In this document: positions 1 to 7,245 of the stretch, one piece after another
Numbering within the stretch: the stretch's first letter is position 1
How the letters are laid out: every line of letters begins with the position of its first letter
NCBI GenBank assembly: GCA_902803265.1
Contig: CADCPD010000139.1
Coordinates: 1-9,600, forward strand
Direction of reading: 5' to 3'
Length of the DNA stretch: 9,600 nt
Origin: an uncultured bacterium
GTDB taxonomy: Bacteria > Cyanobacteriota > Vampirovibrionia > Gastranaerophilales > Gastranaerophilaceae
Notes under the pieces: generated by a model
Told to the model about the DNA's origin: nothing
Seen by the model: only the letters and a program-made list of their open reading frames with translations
Databases searched by the model: none
Program-made: the position numbers and the translations under genes

Positions 1-66
1 AATAAACATAAACACTAACAAACCCATGATACCGTTTACGTTAATTATTTTTATATTTTTATTCAT
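1..66 (-). CDS. Partial CDS: N-terminus of an unknown, probably membrane-anchored protein
   Basis: An ATG at 66-64 on the minus strand opens a reading frame that stays open for 22 codons to the window edge. It encodes a lysine/asparagine-containing start (MNKNIKIINVNG) followed by a hydrophobic run (IMGLLVFMFI), as at the beginning of a transmembrane helix or uncleaved signal anchor. A good Shine-Dalgarno sequence (AAAGGA, complement of 75-80) lies 8 nt upstream, inside the last codons of ligA. The gene therefore follows ligA with no gap and is probably in the same transcript. Too little is visible to assign a family. The start is well supported by the ribosome binding site and composition; the function is unknown. 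Confidence 0.6.
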   Translation of the reverse strand, partial: MNKNIKIINVNGIMGLLVFMFI

Positions 67-70
67 AAAA

Positions 71-2056
71 TCAATCCTTTTGTTCAATAAGTTTTATGAA
101 TTCTTCTTCGCTCAAAATAGGGATATTTAAGTCTTGAGCCTTTGTCAGTTTAGAACCTGCACTTTCGCCGGCAACGACGTAGGAAGTATTTTTGCTTACA
201 CTTGATGAAGTTTTACCACCAAGCTGCTTTATTTTTTCACTTGCCTCATCTCTTGTCATTGTTGAAAGCGTGCCTGTTAAGACAAATATTTTCGAATTCA
301 ACACATTGGATTGTATCACAGTACCTTCTTTTGGAATAACACCTAAACGGTTTAGATTTTCCAATAATTTTACATTATTTGGTGTATGGAAGTACTCATA
401 AATACTTGTTGCAACAATATTTCCAACACCTTGTATTTCAGATAATTCTTCAATCGTCGCATTTTTTATTTTTTCCAATGAACCAAAATGTTCGCTTATT
501 AAATCAGCAGTTTCTTTTCCTGTATGTCTTATTGAAAGAGCGGTTAAAAAGCGTTTTAAAGGTCTGTTTTTGCTATTTTGAATCGAATTATACATATTGA
601 ACGCTGATTTTTCTTTAACCAAATCAAGATACATAAAATCTTGCTGAGTTAGTTTATAAAAATCATCCGGAGTTCTAACCATGTTTTTTTCATAAAGCTG
701 TGAAATAATATTTGGTCCTATAAAATCAATATCCATAGCTTCCTTAGAAACCCAATACTCAAGTCTTGATTTAGCTTGGCTTGGACATTCATAAACATTC
801 GGACAATAGAGATTTACTTCCCCTTCAGGAACGACTAAATCAGCCCCGCAAGAAGGACATTTTGTTGGCGCTTCATAAACAGGTAATGAATCGTGTTCAG
901 GTGTTTCAACGTATTTTATTACCTTTGGAATAATTTCTGCTGCTTTTTTAATTAAAACCGTATCTCCAATTCTTACATCAAGTCTTTTGATTTCGTCAAA
1001 ATTATGCAAACTTGCACGAGAAACAGTACTTCCTGCAAGCAAAACAGGTTCAAGTACTGCAACAGGAGTGATTGCACCTGTTTTTCCGACGTTTGTTGTT
1101 TCAATATCAAGTAATTTTGTATTTACTTCTTCAGGCGGAAATTTGAATGCCGTTGCCCATTTTGGAGCTCTTGCAGTGAAGCCCATTTCATTTTGGCATG
1201 CAAAACTGTTTACCTTTATAACAACACCGTCTGTCGCATAATTAAGATCAAAACGTTTAAATTCCCACTCTTTACAGTATTCAATCGCTTCATCAATATT
1301 TTTAACAAGACGAATATTAGGATTTACTTTAAAACCGATTTCTTTTAAATACTGCATTGTTTCATAATGGGTTTTTAAATTTACATCAACATTTTCTAAA
1401 ATTCCTGTATAAGTAAACATTGATAAATCACGTTTTGCGGTTATTGTTGAATCTAATTGACGTAAAGAACCGCTTGCCGCATTACGTGGATTTGCAAAAG
1501 GTTTTTCACCATTTTGAAGATTTTCTTCGTTCAATTTTTCAAAAGAAGTTTTTGGCATATAGATTTCACCGCGAACTTCCAGATCAACGTTTTTAAATAG
1601 TTTTAAAGGTACAGCTTTAATTGTTTTAAGATTTTGAGTAATATTTTCACCTGTAATACCGTCACCGCGAGTTACACCACGCATAAAATAACCTTTTTCA
1701 TATGCCAAAGCTATTGCAAGACCGTCAATTTTAAGTTCGCAGACAAGCTCTTGGCTTCCACATTCTTTTTCAACTCTTTCATACCATTTTCTTAAATCTT
1801 CGTAGTTGTTAGAGTTGTCCAAACTGTAAAGTCTGTATTTGTGTTTATGAGGTTCAAATTTTGTACTGATAGAACCAACTCTTTGAGTAGGACTGTCAGG
1901 TGTTATAAATAACGGATATTGTTCTTCAAGTTTTTTAAGTTCTCTGAATAATTCATCATATTCAAAGTCAGAAAGAGTCGGATTATCTTCAACATAATAA
2001 AGATAATTTGCTCTATTTATTTCATCCCTCAAATATTTCAAACGTTCTTGTACCAT
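71..2056 (-). CDS. ligA: NAD-dependent DNA ligase LigA
   Basis: This enzyme seals nicks in duplex DNA using NAD+, joining Okazaki fragments and completing repair. At 661 residues it is close to the usual bacterial length (about 670). The order of parts is canonical. An N-terminal Ia domain with the NAD-binding tyrosine pattern (YLYYV...D.EYD) spans about 18-34. The adenylation domain has the catalytic lysine in CELKIDG (K109) and the motifs TRGDG and NPRNAASGSLRQ. An OB domain follows. The four-cysteine zinc finger is C400, C403, C418 and C424. Helix-hairpin-helix repeats occupy about 440-575 (including IQGVGN), and a C-terminal BRCT domain about 585-661 (VLTGTL...LGGK). All key residues are present. 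The start agrees with the usual LigA N-terminus, but no Shine-Dalgarno sequence precedes it. The gene is divergent from the M16 peptidase gene and runs into a further gene at the left edge. Confidence 0.98.
   Translation of the reverse strand: MVQERLKYLRDEINRANYLYYVEDNPTLSDFEYDELFRELKKLEEQYPLFITPDSPTQRVGSISTKFEPHKHKYRLYSLDNSNNYEDLRKWYERVEKECGSQELVCELKIDGLAIALAYEKGYFMRGVTRGDGITGENITQNLKTIKAVPLKLFKNVDLEVRGEIYMPKTSFEKLNEENLQNGEKPFANPRNAASGSLRQLDSTITAKRDLSMFTYTGILENVDVNLKTHYETMQYLKEIGFKVNPNIRLVKNIDEAIEYCKEWEFKRFDLNYATDGVVIKVNSFACQNEMGFTARAPKWATAFKFPPEEVNTKLLDIETTNVGKTGAITPVAVLEPVLLAGSTVSRASLHNFDEIKRLDVRIGDTVLIKKAAEIIPKVIKYVETPEHDSLPVYEAPTKCPSCGADLVVPEGEVNLYCPNVYECPSQAKSRLEYWVSKEAMDIDFIGPNIISQLYEKNMVRTPDDFYKLTQQDFMYLDLVKEKSAFNMYNSIQNSKNRPLKRFLTALSIRHTGKETADLISEHFGSLEKIKNATIEELSEIQGVGNIVATSIYEYFHTPNNVKLLENLNRLGVIPKEGTVIQSNVLNSKIFVLTGTLSTMTRDEASEKIKQLGGKTSSSVSKNTSYVVAGESAGSKLTKAQDLNIPILSEEEFIKLIEQKD
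75..80 (-). promoter_or_regulatory. Ribosome binding site of the gene downstream of ligA
   Basis: AAAGGA on the minus strand sits 8 nt before the ATG at 66 and overlaps the final codons of ligA. It fixes the start of the partial gene at the left edge and suggests translational coupling to ligA. Confidence 0.55.
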
Positions 2057-2062
2057 AAAATC

Positions 2063-2071
2063 ATTTTATCA
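2063..2071 (-). promoter_or_regulatory. Possible extended -10 promoter of ligA (leaderless candidate)
   Basis: On the minus strand TGATAAAAT forms an extended -10 (TGnTAAAAT) whose last base lies 6 nt before the ligA ATG at 2056. A transcript from it would start at or next to the A of the ATG, which fits the lack of any Shine-Dalgarno sequence. No convincing -35 is present. Such AT-rich DNA yields -10-like hexamers by chance, so confidence is low. Confidence 0.3.
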
Positions 2072-2147
2072 TATAAATTTTTAGATAAAATATAATAAGA
2101 TTTAAATTAACTACCCTTGTTACTTATTTTTTATTTCAAATTAAATA

Positions 2148-2156
2148 TGATATAAT
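2148..2156 (+). promoter_or_regulatory. Extended -10 promoter for the M16 peptidase-recG operon
   Basis: TGATATAAT is a perfect extended -10 (TGn plus TATAAT at 2151-2156). The position 17 bp upstream (2128-2133, TTTTTA) is a poor -35, which an extended -10 can tolerate. The predicted transcript starts near 2163, giving a short leader that still contains the GAGG ribosome binding site at 2171-2174, 5 nt before the ATG at 2180. Confidence 0.55.
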
Positions 2157-2179
2157 TTTTTTAAGGGAATGAGGTCAAA

Positions 2180-4759
2180 ATGAAGAAAATACTAATTATT
2201 TGCATATTATTTTTTATGCCGTTGTTTGCTTTTGCAAGCGAAGCTCAAGTATATAAATTAAAAAACGGACAAACTGTTATTATTCAACAAGTTAAAACAA
2301 ATCCTATTGTTACGATAGATACTTGGATAAAAACAGGTTCCATTGACGAAACAGATAAAAACAATGGGGTTGCTCATTTTTTGGAACATTTGTTTTTTAA
2401 AGGTTCCAGCAAATATCCTGTGGGAGAATTTGACAGAATAATAGAATCAAATGGCGGAATTACAAACGCAGGAACAAGCAAAGATTTTACTCATTATTAC
2501 ATCACAATTCCTGCTGATAAATTTGATTTGGCACTTGATTTACATTCTGATATGTTGCTAACACCTCAAATTCCATCTGATGAGCTTGAAAAAGAAAGAA
2601 TGGTTGTTATTGAAGAAATTTGTAAAGATTTGAATTCTCCAAAAAACAAATTAACCAAAAACCTTGTTGCACTAACATACCAAACACATCCATATAAAAG
2701 AGAAGTCATCGGTAAAAAAGAAGTTATTGAAAATATAAAAAGAGAAGAAATTTTTGATTTTTATAACAAGCATTACGGACCTCAAAATATGATAACACTT
2801 ATTGTAGGTGATGTTGAACCTCAAGAAACTTTAAAAAAAGTAGAAAATGCTTTTTCTAATAATCCTAAAAAATCAAAACAAAATTCATATAAAAAGGAAA
2901 AAAGATTAACCTCAAATGTAGAAAAAATAGCTTATGAGGATATTTCTACCGGTTATTTAGGAATAGGTTATAATACCGTACCTATGAAGCATAAAGACAC
3001 ATACGCACTTGATATTTTAGCCGTTATTTTAGGACAAGGCAGAAGTTCAAGATTTTATCAAAATATAAAAGATAATAAACAGCTTGCTTATTCAATATCA
3101 GCAGGAAATTCTTCAAGCAAAGATGACGGAATGTTTATTATCAGTGCAAATTTTCAGCCTGAAAATGTTTCTAAATTGAGAAAAGAAATAAATAATGAAG
3201 TTGAAAAAATAAAAAAATACGGAATAACAGATGAAGATTTGGCTTTTGCCAAAAAAGTTATAGAAAAAGACACTCTTTTTGCAAGAGAATCAATCTCGGA
3301 TATTGCGGAGGAAATAGGTTATACACTTGTTGTTGCCGGAGATTTTAAATATTATGATAATTACCTTAAAAATATAAATTCCGTAAAAACCTCCGATATC
3401 CAAAGAGTTGCAAATAAATATTTAAAATACAGTGCAACATCAATATTACTTCCTAAAAAATATGAAAAACAAATAAATGAAATGAAAGTAATTAAAAATA
3501 CCGAAGCAAAATTTATTAAAGAGGCTTTTGGCGTAAAAAAATATCAATTGGAAAATGGTGCGACCTTACTTATAAATCAAAATGATTCTAACGAAATAAT
3601 AGGTATAAGTATTACTGCAAATGGCGGTGAATTCTTGGAAAAAATTCCCGGAACAAGTTTTTTAACAACTCAATTAATGACAAAAGGCACAAAAAAATAT
3701 TCTTTTGAAGAATTAAGCCGAATAATGGAAGAAAACGGCATAAACATTACCCCTTCATCAGGCGGAGATAAAGTAGTTATAAATATTTTAACCACAAAAC
3801 CTCAACTTACAAAAGCTCTTGAACTGCTTGATGAAATAATAAATAATGCAGTTTTGCAAGAAGATAAATTAAACAAAGACAAAACATCTTTACTAAACAA
3901 TATCAAAAAATCCAGAGATATTCCTCTAAAGGTTGCTCTTGAAAATTATCAAACATTGATTTTTAAAGGTTCACCATATTCGAACACAAATAAAATCCTT
4001 GAAAAGACAGTACCGACAATTCAAATAAAAAATATTCAGGAATTTTATGATAAAGCTTTTCATCCTGAAAATATTGTTATTGCCGTAAATGGTAATGTTA
4101 ATGAAAGAGAGTTAATCGGTTCATTTACAAATATTTTTAATGGTAAAAAAGGTGCTAAATTTGATTTTAACAAACACATAAATGATGTAAAACCAATAAT
4201 AAAACCTGAAACAGTTGAAAATAAAATTGAAAATTTAGAGACAGCATGGTATTTTGCAGGCTGGCAAACTTCAGGCGTTACAAACAAAAAAGAATATGCA
4301 ACTTTACAAGTTATAAATTCTATTTTAGGTGGAGGCATGAGTTCTCGTTTATTTAGAAATGTAAGAGATACCGAGGGTTTAGCTTATCAAATAGGTTCAA
4401 GTTATTCTCCGAACAGAATAAAAGGGCAGTTTATGGTTTATATCGGAACTAATCCTAAAACATTGAAGTATTCTGAAAAAAGATTAATGGAAGAAGTTAA
4501 TCGTTTAAAAACAGAACCGATTTCTGCGCAGGAATTAAAAGCTGCAAAAGAAAAATTAATCGGTCAATATTACATAGGCTTGGAAACAAATCTTGATAAA
4601 GCTGTTACTTTATCAAATTTTGAAGCATCATCAAGAGGTTTTGAGTTTATAGATGAATACAAAAATCTTATAAATTCGGTTACTTCAACTGATATAATGA
4701 ATGTTGCTAAAAAATATTTTAATGAAAATAAAGTTACTTCGATAGTAAAAGAGAAATAA
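2180..4759 (+). CDS. Exported two-module M16 family zinc metallopeptidase
   Basis: This is a pitrilysin/insulinase-type protease predicted to cut peptides outside the cytoplasm. Residues 1-20 look like a cleavable signal peptide: MKK, a hydrophobic core, then AFAS-EAQ. The first M16 module (about 25-440) carries the inverted zinc motif HFLEH (H66, E69, H70). The third zinc ligand is probably E146, 76 residues after H70, as is normal for the family. Its second half has the paired arginine/tyrosine element (RSSRFYQNIKDNKQLAY, 288-304). The second module (about 450-855) lacks HxxEH; the equivalent region reads TSFLTTQLM. It keeps the substrate-side element SSRLFRNVRDTEGLAY (721-736). So one chain holds an active and an inactive module, as in other long M16 enzymes. 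An extended -10 promoter and GAGG ribosome binding site precede it, and recG follows after three bases. Substrate is unknown. It could be periplasmic or lipid-anchored, but no lipobox cysteine is seen. Confidence 0.93.
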   Translation: MKKILIICILFFMPLFAFASEAQVYKLKNGQTVIIQQVKTNPIVTIDTWIKTGSIDETDKNNGVAHFLEHLFFKGSSKYPVGEFDRIIESNGGITNAGTSKDFTHYYITIPADKFDLALDLHSDMLLTPQIPSDELEKERMVVIEEICKDLNSPKNKLTKNLVALTYQTHPYKREVIGKKEVIENIKREEIFDFYNKHYGPQNMITLIVGDVEPQETLKKVENAFSNNPKKSKQNSYKKEKRLTSNVEKIAYEDISTGYLGIGYNTVPMKHKDTYALDILAVILGQGRSSRFYQNIKDNKQLAYSISAGNSSSKDDGMFIISANFQPENVSKLRKEINNEVEKIKKYGITDEDLAFAKKVIEKDTLFARESISDIAEEIGYTLVVAGDFKYYDNYLKNINSVKTSDIQRVANKYLKYSATSILLPKKYEKQINEMKVIKNTEAKFIKEAFGVKKYQLENGATLLINQNDSNEIIGISITANGGEFLEKIPGTSFLTTQLMTKGTKKYSFEELSRIMEENGINITPSSGGDKVVINILTTKPQLTKALELLDEIINNAVLQEDKLNKDKTSLLNNIKKSRDIPLKVALENYQTLIFKGSPYSNTNKILEKTVPTIQIKNIQEFYDKAFHPENIVIAVNGNVNERELIGSFTNIFNGKKGAKFDFNKHINDVKPIIKPETVENKIENLETAWYFAGWQTSGVTNKKEYATLQVINSILGGGMSSRLFRNVRDTEGLAYQIGSSYSPNRIKGQFMVYIGTNPKTLKYSEKRLMEEVNRLKTEPISAQELKAAKEKLIGQYYIGLETNLDKAVTLSNFEASSRGFEFIDEYKNLINSVTSTDIMNVAKKYFNENKVTSIVKEK

Positions 4760-4762
4760 TAA

Positions 4763-7138
4763 ATGGAACAAAGATTTGAGCAAATAAAACAAGCTGTTGA
4801 AGTTGAGGTAAAGTATTCCTACATAAATATTCAAGGGAAAACTCAATCTTTTTCTAAATTTATTTACTCAAAAATGAAAGAAGAATACAAAAATTCAAAA
4901 AATCCAAAATGGAAAATCCTGATGGAATACTTTGACCATTATGGAACAGAATCCCTAATAGCAAGAAAAAGGGCGATAAAAAGACTCATAAGAGTAATAA
5001 AAGACGAATTAAATCCTAAAAAAGAAGAAGTTACGGAAAATAATCTGCCCAAAAATCCTTCTGAAACAGACGTTTGCTATATAAAAGGTATTGGCCCTAA
5101 AATTGCGTATAAATTAAATAAATTGGGAATATTTACAGCAAATGATTTGATGTACTATTTTCCAAGAAAACATATCGATTATTCAAACATAGATAAAATA
5201 TCCAACCTTAAAGAAGGAATGACCACAACAATTTTAGGTTATATAAAATCAACTCAAGCTTTCAATTCCAAGAACGGACTAGGAATTTGCAAAGTTGTTG
5301 TTCAGGATGAAACAGGCTCAATTACATTGAACTTTTTTATGGCAAAAGCTGGAAGATATTTGCTTGAAAGGGTTAAATCTCAATTTCCTAAAAATAGTGC
5401 AATAATGGTTTCGGGTATTGTAAAATTAAATTCTTATGACGGCAAATTAACAATAGATAAACCAACTTATAACATAATAGAAACTTTAGAGGATGAAAAC
5501 AATTCTCTGAATATGGGAAGAATTGTTCCGATTTATGCATTAAGTGAATCTTTGAATATTAAAACAATGCGAAAAGCAATGTTTAATTGTCTTGAATTAT
5601 TCAAAAATTCGATTACAAATGTTATTCCCGACTATTTAATAAAAAAACATAATCTTTTAGATAAAAAAGAAGCAATGTGTGAAATTCATTTCCCTCAAAA
5701 TATGGAAATGCTTGAACGTGCAAGATTTTCTCTGGTTTTTGAAGAACTTTTTATAATTCAACTAAAATTGCTTGAACAAAGAGAAAAAACAAAGAAAGAA
5801 CTTGCAACAGTACCGTTAAAAATAAAAGAAGACGGACTTGTGATGAATTTTATAAAGAGCCTTCCGTTTGAGTTGACCTCTGCTCAAAAACATGCGGTAA
5901 ATGAAATATTGAATGATTTGACCAAAGAAGAGGCAATGCAAAGACTGTTACAAGGCGATGTAGGAAGCGGAAAAACCGTTGTAGCCACAATATTTCTACT
6001 TGCAGGAGTTGAAAGCGGATATCAGGGTGCAATGATGGCGCCTACAGAAATTCTTGCCCGTCAGCATTACAATAATCTTGTTGAATGGTTAACTCCGATG
6101 GGATTAAAAGTCGGATTATTTTTAGGTTCAAGCGGTAAAAAAATGCGTTCTGTGATGGAACAGGATTTAATAAACGGTCAAATGCATATTGCGGTAGGAA
6201 CTCACGCACTTATACAAAACAATGTAGAATTTAATAATCTGGGCGCAATTGTAATTGATGAACAACACAGATTTGGCGTTAAACAGAGAAGCAAACTGAC
6301 AAAAAAATCATTAGCTCCGCAAACTCTTACAATGACTGCAACACCTATTCCAAGAACACTTGCCTTTACACTTCATGGAGATTTGGATTTAACCATAATT
6401 GATGAAATGCCTCTTGGCAGAAAACCGATAAAAACTTACTTAAAAACTAATCATAGAGAAATTTATTCTCTAATTAAAGATGAAATTAAAAATGGACATC
6501 AGGCATATATTGTTTATCCTTTGATTGAAGAAAGCGAAACTTTAAGCGCAAAAGCCGCAACAAAAGAAGCTAAAAGACTGCAAGAAACAGTATTTTCCGA
6601 TTATAAAGTCGGATTACTTCACGGAAAATTAAAAAATGACGAAAAAGAAGAAGTAATGCGTAAATTTAAGAATAAAGAATACGATATTCTTGTTTCTACG
6701 ACAGTTGTTGAAGTTGGAGTTGATGTAAAAAATGCAACTGTAATGGTAATAGAAAATGCAGAAAGATTTGGATTATCTCAATTGCATCAGTTAAGAGGCC
6801 GTGTAGGGCGTTCTGATTTACAATCTTACTGTATTTTATCAAGTTCTTCAAAGCAGCCTGAAACTCTGGAAAGGCTAAAAGTTATGGAAGAAACAAATAA
6901 TGGTTTTATAATTGCGGAAAAAGATTTGGAATTAAGAGGACCGGGAGATTTTTTAGGTGTTCGACAAAGCGGACTTCCGGAATTTTTGATAGCAGATATC
7001 ATAAAAGATACCAAAACGCTTGAACTGGCACGTTATGAAGCACAGAATTTCTTAAAAGAGTTTAGCTTAGATGATTATCCAAATTTGAAATCCGCAGAGA
7101 GCTTAAATTCAACAGACAAGGATTTATTGTCAGCTTAA
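4763..7138 (+). CDS. recG: ATP-dependent DNA helicase RecG with N-terminal extension
   Basis: RecG is a cytoplasmic double-strand DNA translocase that remodels stalled replication forks and branch-migrates recombination intermediates. After an extension of about 100 residues comes the HhH-like start of the wedge region (IKGIGPKIAYKLNKLGI, 107-123) and the OB-fold wedge (about 150-240). The helicase core follows, with Walker A GDVGSGKT (398-405), DEQH box (499-502), TATP motif (525-528) and motif VI QLRGRVGR (676-683). The C-terminal part includes ELRGPGDFLGVRQSG (723-737), typical of RecG/Mfd translocation regions. The protein has 791 residues against 693 in E. coli. The extra length is N-terminal, as in Thermotoga and cyanobacterial RecG. 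The start is three bases after the M16 stop codon, with only a weak AAAGAGA upstream, so translation is probably coupled to the peptidase gene. No clear hairpin terminator follows. Confidence 0.97.
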   Translation: MEQRFEQIKQAVEVEVKYSYINIQGKTQSFSKFIYSKMKEEYKNSKNPKWKILMEYFDHYGTESLIARKRAIKRLIRVIKDELNPKKEEVTENNLPKNPSETDVCYIKGIGPKIAYKLNKLGIFTANDLMYYFPRKHIDYSNIDKISNLKEGMTTTILGYIKSTQAFNSKNGLGICKVVVQDETGSITLNFFMAKAGRYLLERVKSQFPKNSAIMVSGIVKLNSYDGKLTIDKPTYNIIETLEDENNSLNMGRIVPIYALSESLNIKTMRKAMFNCLELFKNSITNVIPDYLIKKHNLLDKKEAMCEIHFPQNMEMLERARFSLVFEELFIIQLKLLEQREKTKKELATVPLKIKEDGLVMNFIKSLPFELTSAQKHAVNEILNDLTKEEAMQRLLQGDVGSGKTVVATIFLLAGVESGYQGAMMAPTEILARQHYNNLVEWLTPMGLKVGLFLGSSGKKMRSVMEQDLINGQMHIAVGTHALIQNNVEFNNLGAIVIDEQHRFGVKQRSKLTKKSLAPQTLTMTATPIPRTLAFTLHGDLDLTIIDEMPLGRKPIKTYLKTNHREIYSLIKDEIKNGHQAYIVYPLIEESETLSAKAATKEAKRLQETVFSDYKVGLLHGKLKNDEKEEVMRKFKNKEYDILVSTTVVEVGVDVKNATVMVIENAERFGLSQLHQLRGRVGRSDLQSYCILSSSSKQPETLERLKVMEETNNGFIIAEKDLELRGPGDFLGVRQSGLPEFLIADIIKDTKTLELARYEAQNFLKEFSLDDYPNLKSAESLNSTDKDLLSA

Positions 7139-7198
7139 CACTTGGTTCATAATAGTTAACAATATGTTTAAAAATAGCAAAAAATAATATTTAGAGGT

Positions 7199-7227
7199 TT
7201 TTCATGTAATATCGGTAGTGTTATATT
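7199..7227 (+). promoter_or_regulatory. Possible promoter of the HNH-like gene
   Basis: TTTTCA (7199-7204, four of six matches to the -35 consensus) and TATATT (7222-7227) are separated by exactly 17 bp. Transcription would begin near 7234, about 12 nt before the ATG at 7246. That leaves only part of the weak AAGAAAG ribosome binding element in the leader. A longer transcript reading through from recG is an alternative. Confidence 0.4.
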
Positions 7228-7245
7228 TAAAGAAAGTGTGTCTTA

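Noticed and set aside
987..1241. Plus-strand frames opposite ligA (also 192-401 and 379-600)
   Set aside because: All lie opposite conserved ligase domains and have no independent support.
4060..4338. Minus-strand 92-codon frame within the peptidase gene
   Set aside because: It is antisense to conserved M16 coding sequence, with no ribosome binding site or protein-like pattern.
7139..7198. A terminator after recG
   Set aside because: Only short AT-rich pairings such as GTTAAC are visible, with no stem followed by a T-run.
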